DNA of 64,000 nt. Source: Tragulus kanchil (Eukaryota > Chordata > Mammalia > Artiodactyla > Tragulidae). The translations under genes and the position numbers were made by a program. How positions within the stretch are numbered: position 1 is the first letter of the stretch; each line of letters begins with the position of its first letter. Under the pieces are notes generated by a model that saw only the letters and a program-made list of their open reading frames with translations, searched no databases and had not been told where the DNA came from. This document shows positions 1 through 9,655 of this stretch, in pieces. The DNA lies in NCBI GenBank assembly GCA_022376925.1, contig JAIOJX010000001.1:40024324-40088323 (forward strand). Direction: 5' to 3'.

Positions 1-204
1 CTTCTGGCTTTTGCCCAGATTTAGAACTGGACTTGGGGAAACATCAGATCGGCCTGTGATGTGCCTTCTGGGGGCTTTATGTTGCCTTTTTGTTTTTTTT
101 TTTTTTTTTTAGATCATTTGTTTGGTACTCATAAGAATTCAGAGAAAGAATGACGATCATCAGCACTTTGGTTTTGCCTGACAGTTTTCAAATCATTCTA
201 CTCT
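1..204. other. Unassigned sequence with a T homopolymer
   Basis: No gene or named repeat is recognised here. A run of 18 T at 93-110 could be the reversed tail of an old retroelement, but the flanks show no SINE or LINE head. Confidence 0.4.
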
Positions 205-435
205 ACATCTCTTTCTTATTTCACATTTATCAAGAACCTACCATGTACGAGGTACCACACTTTAACATATATTGCATAATTTCATCATCATGTCAATCCT
301 GTATTTTGGATTTGAATAACTTCATTTTACAGATGAATTTCTGACACTTGAACAACTTGCCTAAAGCTTGTAAACTGTGGAATCTGGATTTATATCTACA
401 CCTGCTTGATTCTAAAATGAGTGCCGGTTCCATCA
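205..435 (-). repeat. MIR SINE remnant
   Basis: Reads as reversed MIR: a degenerate form of the 'ctatgtgccaggcac' segment near 240, 'cattttacagatga' near 325, then a degraded 'acttgcc' and 'ctggatttatatctacacctg' block corresponding to the MIR core and tRNA-like head. It is old and diverged. Confidence 0.6.
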
Positions 436-879
436 CATGCCATGCTGATTTCTGTGCTGAAATGAGTCAAAAGCATAGAGAGACATAACCTAACATATAT
501 ATGTTTTCTTCTGTTTTAACCTGCTTACCTCCTTTCCCCTGCCCTTTTCGTGCATCGGCTTGTCAAGGGCTGGGTTCACTAATCTCTCCACCTGTATTAT
601 TGTCCCTGACCCACTTCTCAGATGTAATATAGTAAGTATGTAAACCAGTAATGGGAAATGATTTTCGTTTCTCTCCATAAGGCTTATGTGGCAGTATTCA
701 GAAATGGGTGCTGTGATAAATTCCTGACGGCTGTAATTGACATGCCAAGGACAGAACTCATGTGCTAATATATTTGCTATCCCTATCTTCAGCAATCCCA
801 AACTCCGTTCATGGTAAGAGGAGAATTAAGTATATCTTTATGTCAGTAATATGTGCTTACACGCTTAACTAGGCTTCCT
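436..879. other. No recognised feature
   Basis: Contains a 103-codon minus-strand frame (490-801) with no motif, signal peptide or splice context that I can recognise. I see no repeat family either. A short perfect hairpin lies at its right edge. Confidence 0.4.
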
Positions 880-889
880 CCTAGTTAAG
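864..889. repeat. Perfect 10-bp inverted repeat (hairpin)
   Basis: CTTAACTAGG at 864-873 and its exact complement CCTAGTTAAG at 880-889 flank a 6-nt loop. It sits exactly where the minus-strand BovB 3' end begins, so one arm may derive from the BovB terminal short repeat. Confidence 0.7.
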
Positions 890-1311
890 TCATTTCTCTT
901 TGTGACCCTATGGGCTGCAGACACCAGGCTCCTCTGTCCTCCACTATCTCCCAGGGTTTGCTGAAACTCATGTTCACTGAGTCGGAGATGCCAACCAACC
1001 TTCTCATCCTCTGCTTCTCCCTTCTCCTTTTGCCTTCAGTCTTTCCCAGCATCAGGGCCTTTTCCAGTGAGTCAGCTCTTCACAGCAGGTGGCCAAAGTA
1101 TTAAAGTTTCAGCTTTAGCGTCGGTTCTTCCAGTGAATATTCAAGGTTAATCTCCTTTAACATTGGCTTGTTTGATCTCCTTGCTGTCCAAGGAACACTT
1201 AAGAGTCTTCTTTAGCACCACAATTCAAAAGCATCAATTCTTCACTGTTCAAACTCCTTCACGGTCCAACTCTCATATACATACATGACTACTGGGAAAA
1301 AACATCAGTTA
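885..1311 (-). mobile_element. BovB LINE 3'-end fragment A
   Basis: RTE-type BovB 3' end read in reverse: degenerate 'gaccctatgggctgcag', the 'cctctgtcctccactatctcccag' segment, 'ccttctccttttgccttcagtc', 'ggtggccaaagtatta' and 'ttgatctccttgctgtccaaggaac'. The element is heavily 5'-truncated and noncoding here. It is followed directly by a second BovB 3' end (fragment B), so two insertions lie head to tail. Confidence 0.85.
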
Positions 1312-1979
1312 ACTTTAGTCACTCAGTCATGTCTGACTCTCTGAGACTCCGTGAACTACAGCACACCAGGCCTCCCTGCCCTTCACCATCTCCTGGAGCT
1401 TGCTCAAACTCATATTGACTCGGTGATGCAATCCAACCATCTCGTCTTATGTTATCTCCTTCTCCTTTTGCCTTCTATTTTTCCCAACATCAGGTTCTTT
1501 TCCAATGAGTCATCTCTACACATCAGGTGGCCAAAGTATTAGAGTTTCAGCTTTAGCGTCGGTTCTTCCAGTGAATATTCAAGGTTAATCTCCTTTAACA
1601 TTGGCTTGTTTGATCTCCTTGCTGTCCAAGGAACACTTAAGAGTCTTCTTTAGCACCACAATTCAAAAGCATCAATTCTTCACTGTTCAAACTCCTTCAC
1701 GGTCCAACTCTCATATACATACATGACTACTGGGAAAAAACATCAGTTAACTTTAGTCACTCAGTCATGTCTGACTCTCTGAGACTCCGTGAACTACAGC
1801 ACACCAGGCCTCCCTGCCCTTCACCATCTCCTGGAGCTTGCTCAAACTCATATTGACTCGGTGATGCAATCCAACCATCTCGTCTTATGTTATCTCCTTC
1901 TCCTTTTGCCTTCTATTTTTCCCAACATCAGGTTCTTTTCCAATGAGTCATCTCTACACATCAGGTGGCCAAAGTATTA
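1104..1979. repeat. 438-bp tandem duplication across a BovB/BovB junction
   Basis: Copies 1104-1541 and 1542-1979 are essentially identical. Each holds the end of BovB fragment A and the start of fragment B. The 18-bp string 'caggtggccaaagtatta' occurs at 1086, 1524 and 1962, at equivalent positions of A and B, so the breakpoints lie at matching sites in two homologous repeats. Unequal crossover or a repeat-induced assembly error would give this structure. Confidence 0.9.
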
Positions 1980-2243
1980 GAGCTTTAGCTTCAGCATCAG
2001 TCCTTCCAAAAAATACTCAGAGTTGATTTCCTTTAGGATTGAGTGATTTGATCTCCTCCAACACCACAGTTCAAAGGCATCAGTCCTTTGGTGCTCAGCT
2101 TTCTTTATGGTCCAACTCTCACATTCATACATAACTACTGGGAAAACCATAGCTTTGACCATACAAACTTTTGTTGGCAAAGTGATGTCTCCATTTTTGA
2201 ATATGCTATCTAAATTTGTCATAGCTTTCCTTCCAAGGAGCAA
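1977..2243 (-). pseudogene. BovB ORF2 C-terminal remnant
   Basis: An 88-codon minus-strand frame matches the C-terminal part of the BovB polyprotein beyond the reverse transcriptase core. 'GRKAMTNLDSIFKNGDITL', 'VVMYECESWTIKKAEH' and 'FELWCWRR' are typical of the family. After 'WCWRR' the frame goes straight to 'SNHSILKEI', so the short segment usually found between these blocks is missing. This is a dead copy with no independent function. Confidence 0.8.
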
Positions 2244-4287
2244 GTATCTGTTACTTTTGTGGCTGCAGTCACTGCCTGCAATGATTTTTGGAGCCTAAGA
2301 AAATAAATTCTGTCACTGCTTCCACCTTTTCCCTTTCTATTTGCCATGAAGTGATTGGACCAAATGCAATAATCTTAGTTTTCTAAATGTTGAGTTTTAA
2401 GCCAGGTTTTTCATTCTCCTCTCTCACCTTTATCAAGAGGCTCTTTAGTTCCTCTTCACTTTCTGCCATTAGAATAGTGTTTTCTGCATATCTGAGGTCA
2501 TTTATATTTCTCATGGCAATTTTTTGGATTCCAGTTTGTGAGTTTTCTAGTCCAGCATTTCACATTTCTCTGCCTAGAAGTTAGATAAGTAGGGTAACAA
2601 TATACAGCCTATTGTTCTTTTCCCAATTTTGAAGTTCACTGTTCTGTGTATGGTCCTAACTATTGTTTCTTGACCTGCATACAGGTTCCTCAGGAGACAG
2701 GTAAGGTCTCTTTCAGACAGGTAAGGTACCTTTCAGGTACCCATCTCTTTCAGAATTTTCCACAGTTTGTTGTGATCCACACAGTCAAAGGCTTTAGCAT
2801 AGTCAATGAAGTAGATGTTTTTCTGGAATTCCCTTTCTTTCTCTGTGATCCAGCGGATGTGGGCAATTTGATTTTTGGTTCCTCTGGCTTTTCTAAATCC
2901 AGCTTGTACATTTGGAAGGCCTCAGTTCATGTACTGAATTCTAGCTTAGAGAATTTTGAGCATGATCTTGCTAGCATGTGAAATGAGTGCAGTTGTGCAG
3001 TAATTGAAACACTTTTTTGGGATTGCCCTTCTTTGAGATTGGAATGAAAACTCTCTTTTTCCAGTCATCTGGCCATTGCTGTATTTTCCAAATTTGTTGG
3101 CATACTGAGTGTAGCACTTGAACAAAATCATGTTTTAGGATCTGAAATAGCTGACTAGGAATTCTGTCACCTCCACTAGCTTTGTTTGTATTGATATTTC
3201 CTCAGTGCCACTTAAGTTCACATTCCAAACTTTTGTTGGCAAAGTGATGTCTCCATTTTTGAATATGCTATCTAAATTTGTCATAGCTTTCCTTCCAAGG
3301 AGCAAGTATCTGTTACTTTTGTGGCTGCAGTCACTGCCTGCAATGATTTTTGGAGCCTAAGAAAATAAATTCTGTCACTGCTTCCACCTTTTCCCTTTCT
3401 ATTTGCCATGAAGTGATTGGACCAAATGCAATAATCTTAGTTTTCTAAATGTTGAGTTTTAAGCCAGGTTTTTCATTCTCCTCTCTCACCTTTATCAAGA
3501 GGCTCTTTAGTTCCTCTTCACTTTCTGCCATTAGAATAGTGTTTTCTGCATATCTGAGGTCATTTATATTTCTCATGGCAATTTTTTGGATTCCAGTTTG
3601 TGAGTTTTCTAGTCCAGCATTTCACATTTCTCTGCCTAGAAGTTAGATAAGTAGGGTAACAATATACAGCCTATTGTTCTTTTCCCAATTTTGAAGTTCA
3701 CTGTTCTGTGTATGGTCCTAACTATTGTTTCTTGACCTGCATACAGGTTCCTCAGGAGACAGGTAAGGTCTCTTTCAGACAGGTAAGGTACCTTTCAGGT
3801 ACCCATCTCTTTCAGAATTTTCCACAGTTTGTTGTGATCCACACAGTCAAAGGCTTTAGCATAGTCAATGAAGTAGATGTTTTTCTGGAATTCCCTTTCT
3901 TTCTCTGTGATCCAGCGGATGTGGGCAATTTGATTTTTGGTTCCTCTGGCTTTTCTAAATCCAGCTTGTACATTTGGAAGGCCTCAGTTCATGTACTGAA
4001 TTCTAGCTTAGAGAATTTTGAGCATGATCTTGCTAGCATGTGAAATGAGTGCAGTTGTGCAGTAATTGAAACACTTTTTGGCATTGCCCTTCTTTGAGAT
4101 TGGAATGAAAACTCTCTTTTTCCAGTCATCTGGCCATTGCTGTATTTTCCAAATTTGTTGGCATACTGAGTGTAGCACTTGAACAAAATCATGTTTTAGG
4201 ATCTGAAATAGCTGACTAGGAATTCTGTCACCTCCACTAGCTTTGTTTGTATTGATATTTCCTAAGGGCCACTTGAGTTCACATTCC
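2164..4287. repeat. 1062-bp direct tandem duplication (unit 1)
   Basis: Copies 2164-3225 and 3226-4287 lie wholly inside BovB fragment B and abut with 'ccaa' shared at the junction. They differ at a few sites, for example 3010-3030 versus 4072-4090 (T-run length and a G/C change) and 3201-3215 versus 4262-4277. The offset of 1062 bp recurs at 10497 and 50524, which points to an assembly cause. Confidence 0.95.
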
Positions 4288-4418
4288 AAGATGTCTGGCT
4301 TTAGGTGAATGACCACGCCATCATGGTTATCTGGGTCATTAACACCTTTCTTGTATAATTGATCTGTATATTCTTGCATGTAGTTCCCTGAGTTAATTTT
4401 TACTGCTTCTCTCACCAC
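4008..4418 (-). pseudogene. BovB reverse transcriptase N-terminal remnant
   Basis: A 136-codon minus-strand frame covers the start of the BovB reverse transcriptase. 'NTNKASGGDRIPSQLFQIL' (around residues 57-75) corresponds to the conserved NKA-x-G-D-x-I-P motif of RTE and other non-LTR reverse transcriptases. 'WPDDWKKRVFIPISKKGN' follows (around residues 97-114), the family's W-K/P-x-x-K-K-G block. The frame ends at 'SHASKIMLKIL', well before the catalytic FADD-type motif. Copy 1 of the 1062-bp duplication carries the same region at 2946-3131 with a frameshift near 'AIPKKCFNY'. An endonuclease domain would lie upstream, but the element is truncated at about 4425. It is a remnant with no expected activity. 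Confidence 0.85.
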
Positions 4419-4494
4419 ATACTCTTACTACCCACCCCTGTTCTCATATGGAAATTTATTTATTTCTTTATTTGACTTCTAAAATCTCATAGGG

Positions 4495-4878
4495 CTTTAT
4501 TGATGCCTTTGAATTGTGGTGTTGCAGAAGACTCTTGAGAGTCCCTTGGACTGCAAAGAGATCAAACCACTCAATCCTAAAGAAAATCAACCCTGAGTAT
4601 TTTTTGGAAGGAATGATGCTGAAGCTGAAGTTCTGATACTTTGGCCACCTGATGTGAAGAGATGACTCATTGGAAAAGAGCCTGATGTTGGGGGAAAATA
4701 GAAGGCAAAAGGAGAAGGGGATGACAGAGGATGAGATGGTTGGATTGCATCACTGAGTCAATGGACATTAGTTTGAGCAAGCTCTGGGAAACGGTGAAGG
4801 GCAGGGAGGCCTGGCATGCTCCGGTCCATGGAGTTGCAAAGAGTTGAACATAACTGAGCAACTTAACTGAACTGAAAG
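4495..4878 (+). mobile_element. BovB LINE 3' end
   Basis: A sense-strand BovB 3' end: 'gaattgtggtgttgcagaag', 'tcaatcctaaagaaaatcaaccctgagtat' and 'ctttggccacctgatg' segments, ending in the characteristic ACTGA-type tail ('aacttaactgaactgaa', 4860-4876). It lies head-to-head with the minus-strand BovB on its left, forming a long imperfect inverted repeat. Confidence 0.85.
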
Positions 4879-7095
4879 CCTTATTTATACTTTGAGTTAT
4901 TCTTCAAGGCTTCCTGTTTCTTTACACTGAATGGGATTATTGAAACTTTGAACATGTAGAATCTGCTTCCTCTAATAAGGACACCATTATCAAGGACAGA
5001 AAGGGTATCTAGAGAGAATACCACCTCCTGGAAATTTTACTCGTTTTTGAATACCACATATTAATAGTTCTCTTTTTCTGTATCATAATTAGAAATTCTT
5101 TACATTTAAAATGACAGGCCTTCATCCACCATCTAAACTTCCACTGTCATTTTGGCCTTCTCAATATACCTTTCTTATTGTAGTGGGCAGGTACAGAGCC
5201 AGATTCCATCTTTGATGGATACAATTCCTGCTGGATTTTGTTGTGTGAACATATCTGTGACTCACACAGTGATTTAAGTCCCAGGTATGTCAGAATATAC
5301 TGTTTAAATAACTAAGATTCCCTGGCCATGTTACTCTTGGTCTGTATAGCATTGGGACTTTGGTAATTGTATACCAAAGACTGCAAAACATCAAAATGAT
5401 AAACTTGGGCCCAGCTTCAAATATCCTTATGTCAGTGAAGGCTTGCTAAAATCAAGTTCCAGACCTGATTCTGGATATTGAAAAAAAATAATTTGAAAAA
5501 TATCAAAGTAATACATGTACATGATATGGAAATGTCTAATGAAATTGAAGTATGTGTTGCCCAAACAGTAACTCTACCTAGCCTCTCTTTTCTACTTTTT
5601 CAAATGAAGATTAGACCTATTGAATAGGACTGTTGAGTCAAGGTCTTAGCATACTATTTGGTCTATCTATTTGGTCTAACTACTAAGAGGCATTTATCCA
5701 TCTATCATCATAAATATTAAGCTGTGCACTCTTGCAAAGACTAGAGTATAAAGCTATTTGTTGTTTTTAGCTGCGATCACTACGAATTTCATTTTTCCTG
5801 CTCAATAAATAGGAATGAAAAGCCTGAAATCACTGTGAAATCAGCCAGCATAGTTATTTAACCAAATCGAGAAAAACTGATTAAAAACCAAAGCTTTTTC
5901 ACTTGTTCTTCCTCCCCTATGTGTCCTGAAGAACCCTATGGCAAATATAAATTTGTCAAGTCTAAGGCAAAGATTTGACTGCAGAAGAGAGGTTTACCTA
6001 GCAAAGAATCCTTCTGAATATAAAGAGAAACTTCCCTTTCACATTCTGATTAACATTCTTCTTGCTGAATAGACACCAAATGTTTAGGATACTGTGGAAG
6101 TCATCTACTTTTACAATTTGATCATACTTCCAGATCATCATGTGATAGATTTGTTATAAGGAATGATCAAATTGTAATTCTTCCCACCCACATAAATACG
6201 TAAAACCAATTTCCTTGTTCAGGTTCCTGAGAAATAAACATGCCAACACGGAAAGGCTATTTATCATGGCTGTCATAATTAGGTCCAATTGGGGAAGTCG
6301 GTTGCCTTTTGCAAATGACAAACTTCAAGTTCCAACTCACCAGTCCCATTTCACAGGACAGGTCTAATAACCTTCAGTCATTTATCACTGTTCTCAAATG
6401 CCAGGAACATCAGAGGCAAGGCAGGTGTTCCTCATTCCAGTTCACTAACCTAAAATTATTACCGTCATTTTACCAGTATGAAGATACTGCCTAGCTGGAA
6501 GCACCACTTCAACAGTTCTTTTTTTTTCATCTTTTTTTAAGTTTAGGAAGTATAGTTCATAAAAATTATTAAGGTATTTTTTTCCCTTGATTTTACATGT
6601 AGGCACTCAGCTGCTAGCTTTAGCCAGGGCATGCATATGTGTGAAGTAGACATTAGCAGACGAGGGGATCAAAGAAACCCCAGCTGTCTCCCATTCCTCT
6701 TACTCCCAACACAAAGAAAGAAAGAGAACAATGCCTGGCTGGAGCAATTGCCTGCCCAAAACACTGGCTAACAGGCTTTGTGCACTGTCTGGAGTTAGAG
6801 ACCCAAGATAGAACTGAAAGTTCTGCTTCAAAATCATCATGATCATGTTAAGTATATCACCTCTTCAATTAGCCTCAAGAATCTGGGGTTATGTGTCGGG
6901 GGGAGAGGGTTTGATTGATGAAGGGATTCTATTTAATGAGATCCTCTAAAAAACAAATCCCATTTGATTCACCTCTCAGGATTGAATATCTTACTAAATA
7001 ATGCCTGTTTCCTTCATAATAAGTGTAGATTAGTGACCTTTGTGTGTTAGATGAAAAAATCTCAGGGGAAGAGCAGTGGAATTGCATCAGCCAGC
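4879..7095. other. Unique-looking noncoding DNA
   Basis: About 2.2 kb without a recognisable gene. It is AT-rich and stop-rich in all frames; the only listed-size frame (6309-6494, 61 codons) has no motif. A 15-bp inverted repeat at 6111-6177 is described separately. Confidence 0.45.
6111..6177. repeat. Perfect 15-bp inverted repeat with 37-nt loop
   Basis: TTACAATTTGATCAT at 6111-6125 is exactly complementary to 6163-6177. The 67-nt unit could fold as a hairpin. It has no visible target-site duplication or matching family, so its origin is unknown. Confidence 0.75.
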
Positions 7096-7099
7096 CTGC

Positions 7100-7245
7100 C
7101 ATGAACAAACTTGATGTCGTTAGGCTAGTGGCTCAATTTTTCTGGACTTTGATTTCTTCTTTTGTATGACAGGCATAAATAATACTGCCTTTATAAGAAA
7201 CCAAGAAAGACAATTCATATGTGGTAAGCACTATAAATTTCATAT
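7100..7245 (+). repeat. MIR-like remnant
   Basis: 'tggctcaatttttctggactttgatttcttcttttgtatgacaggc' matches the MIR core order (tctgtgcctcagtttcctcatctgtaaaa), followed by 'aataatactgcc' and 'ggtaagcactataaa'. It is strongly diverged. Confidence 0.45.
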
Positions 7246-7489
7246 GAAAGAGAAAGTAAAACTTAGAACCAGTAAGTGGCATCCAGAAGTCGTGAGTGAC
7301 AGCCAGGTTTTCACAACTCATCTATATTAAAGTGAGACTGTGAATCCAGACATTGTCAGTTCCCACACCAATGTTTGTTCTCCTATGATGCTCGGATCAC
7401 CTATTTGCCAAGGACTGGAATCCAGTCAAACACCTTTCATAGTTCAACTGGGCAAAAGGATGCCATGTCCTTTTCCTTTGTAATGCCGC

Positions 7490-7666
7490 TGTTTTATCAC
7501 TGCACTTAATTCATTTTATTGTAGTTGCCATTTTTCCATATCTGTCTCGGTAGACTATGGGCTCCTTGATGACAGGGACCATGTCTTATGGATCTTTCTA
7601 TCCCCAGAACCTAGTCCAGTGTTCAGAGACACAGTAAGCATTCAGTTAAAGCCCGTTGAAGTAAAA
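7490..7666 (+). repeat. L2 LINE 3'-end remnant (copy 1)
   Basis: 'gggctccttgatgacagggacc', 'tatccccagaacctagtccagtg' and 'cattcagttaaagcccgttgaa' follow the order of the L2 3' end (ctccttgagggcaggga, ccccagcgcctagcacagtg, caataaatgtttgttgaa). The repeat is diverged and noncoding. Confidence 0.7.
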
Positions 7667-7860
7667 GGGGAGCTTCCCAGTTGACTCAGTGGTAAAAGAA
7701 TTCGCTTGCCAATGCAGGACAGTCAGGAGACACAGGTTCAAACCCTGGGTCAGGAAGATCCCTGACAGAAGTAAATGGCAACCCACTGCAGTGTTCTTGC
7801 CTGGAGAATTCCATGGACAATCCATAGGATCACAGAGAGTCGGACATGACTGAGCACATA
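7667..7860 (+). mobile_element. Bov-tA SINE (copy 1)
   Basis: A tRNA-like head 'agcttcccagttgactcagtggtaaaag' with a B-box-like 'ggttcaaaccctgg', then the Bov-A body 'ggcaacccactgcagtgttcttgcctgg' ending in 'cggacatgactgagcac'. Typical ruminant SINE moved by BovB machinery. Confidence 0.9.
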
Positions 7861-8609
7861 TTGGAGAGGAAGGAGGGAGAAACAGAGGAAGGTATAGGTG
7901 ATCCAGAAGGCACTTCTGACTCCTGCCTTGCTGTTATTTTTTTGCATGACACCTGGAAATCATTCTGACTCTTTGAACTTTCTGGAGGCTTGAGGTCTGG
8001 GTAAATGGGAGTTTTCAAGGATGCTAAACTAATCTGAACTTCTTGACTGCTTTAGTGATAAAGCAGTCAGCCCAGCCGACTCTCAGGCCATGTATCAGCT
8101 AATCAATAGCAATGTTCAGCCTATACCAAGATTTTCTAACACCTGTCAAGGCTGACTAATCAGGGATTGTTCAAAAATCACATGGAGCAGAAAAACCTTT
8201 CTTTTCTCTTGGGGAATTTCTTGCAAAAAGATGTTGGGTAGGAGCTGGACAGTTCAAATCTCAAATGATCTAATTATTATTAAGAAGACTATATGAAATG
8301 AGGAAGTAGGAGGGAAGCAGGAAAACCAAGGCTAAGCTTATATCACCCTTAGGAACTGGGCAATAGTCTGTAATGATCTATATACGAATAGAATTTGAAC
8401 ATCCAGAAGTCGTGAGTGACAGCCAGGTTTTCACAACTCATCTATATTAAAGTGAGACTGTGAATCCAGACATTGTCAGTTGCCACACCAATGTTTGTTC
8501 TCCTATGATGCTCGGATCACCTATTTGCCAAGGACTGGAATCCAGTCAAACACCTTTCATAGTTCAACTGGGCAAAAGGATGCCATGTCCTTTTCCTTTG
8601 TAATGCCGC

Positions 8610-8786
8610 TGTTTTATCACTGCACTTAATTCATTTTATTGTAGTTGCCATTTTTCCATATCTGTCTCGGTAGACTATGGGCTCCTTGATGACAGGGACC
8701 ATGTCTTATGGATCTTTCTATCCCCAGAACCTAGTCCAGTGTTCAGAGACACAGTAAGCATTCAGTTAAAGCCCGTTGAAGTAAAA
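8610..8786 (+). repeat. L2 LINE 3'-end remnant (copy 2)
   Basis: Second copy of the L2 piece at 7490-7666, carried by the 1120-bp duplication. It is not an independent insertion. Confidence 0.7.
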
Positions 8787-8980
8787 GGGGAGCTTCCCAG
8801 TTGACTCAGTGGTAAAAGAATTCGCTTGCCAATGCAGGACAGTCAGGAGACACAGGTTCAAACCCTGGGTCAGGAAGATCCCTGACAGAAGTAAATGGCA
8901 ACCCACTGCAGTGTTCTTGCCTGGAGAATTCCATGGACAATCCATAGGATCACAGAGAGTCGGACATGACTGAGCACATA
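8787..8980 (+). mobile_element. Bov-tA SINE (copy 2)
   Basis: Second copy of the Bov-tA at 7667-7860, carried by the 1120-bp duplication and identical by eye. Confidence 0.9.
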
Positions 8981-9491
8981 TTGGAGAGGAAGGAGGGAGA
9001 AACAGAGGAAGGTATAGGTGATCCAGAAGGCACTTCTGACTCCTGCCTTGCTGTTATTTTTTTGCATGACACCTGGAAATCATTCTGACTCTTTGAACTT
9101 TCTGGAGGCTTGAGGTCTGGGTAAATGGGAGTTTTCAAGGATGCTAAACTAATCTGAACTTCTTGACTGCTTTAGTGATAAAGCAGTCAGCCCAGCCGAC
9201 TCTCAGGCCATGTATCAGCTAATCAATAGCAATGTTCAGCCTATACCAAGATTTTCTAACACCTGTCAAGGCTGACTAATCAGGGATTGTTCAAAAATCA
9301 CATGGAGCAGAAAAACCTTTCTTTTCTCTTGGGGAATTTCTTGCAAAAAGATGTTGGGTAGGAGCTGGACAGTTCAAATCTCAAATGATCTAATTATTAT
9401 TAAGAAGACTATATGAAATGAGGAAGTAGGAGGGAAGCAGGGAAAACCAAGGAACTTAATCATGCTTATCACTCCACCCTTAGGAACTGGG

Positions 9492-9655
9492 CAATAGTCT
9501 GTAATGATCTATATACGAATAGAATTTGAAAAGGAATAGATACATGCATATGTGTAGTTGAATCATTTTGCTGTACACCTGAAACTAACACAGCATTGTT
9601 AATCAACTATCCTCCAATATAAACTAAAATTTGTTTTAAAATAAAAATATATTAG
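9492..9655 (+). mobile_element. L1 3'-end fragment
   Basis: 'tttgctgtacacctgaaactaacacagcattgttaatcaac' and 'cctccaatataaa' are the L1 3' UTR end, with an A-rich tail near 9630-9650. It is severely 5'-truncated and noncoding. The left part is also present at 8372-8399, cut off by the duplication junction. Confidence 0.8.

Larger units (their letters stand above)
1312..4425 (-). mobile_element. BovB LINE fragment B, 5'-truncated, internally duplicated
   Basis: The longest BovB in the window, running 3' to 5' along the + strand. It starts at the 3' terminus ('actttagtcactcagtcatgtctgac') and reaches into the reverse transcriptase region at 4008-4418. Two duplications inflate it: the 438-bp unit at 1104-1979 and the 1062-bp unit at 2164-4287. 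Without them it would be about 1.6 kb. Reading frames are interrupted repeatedly, so it cannot move on its own. BovB is a non-LTR retrotransposon spread through ruminants and squamates. Confidence 0.9.
7280..9529. repeat. 1120-bp direct tandem duplication (unit 2)
   Basis: Copies 7280-8399 and 8400-9529 contain the same L2, Bov-tA and unique DNA. They are almost identical; the main difference is near 8320-8345 versus 9440-9475, where copy 2 has about 10 extra bases. Copy 1 stops inside an L1 3' end that continues only after copy 2. Confidence 0.95.

Noticed and set aside
490..801. 103-codon minus-strand ORF
   Set aside because: No recognisable motif, no splice sites and no conserved composition; within the range expected by chance over 64 kb.
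2387..4043. Repeated + strand ORFs (65 and 111 codons) as a duplicated gene family
   Set aside because: They are antisense readings of BovB coding sequence within the 1062-bp duplication.
7750..9138. Repeated minus-strand 65- and 62-codon ORFs as paralogues
   Set aside because: Antisense of a Bov-tA SINE plus unique DNA, present twice because of duplication unit 2.
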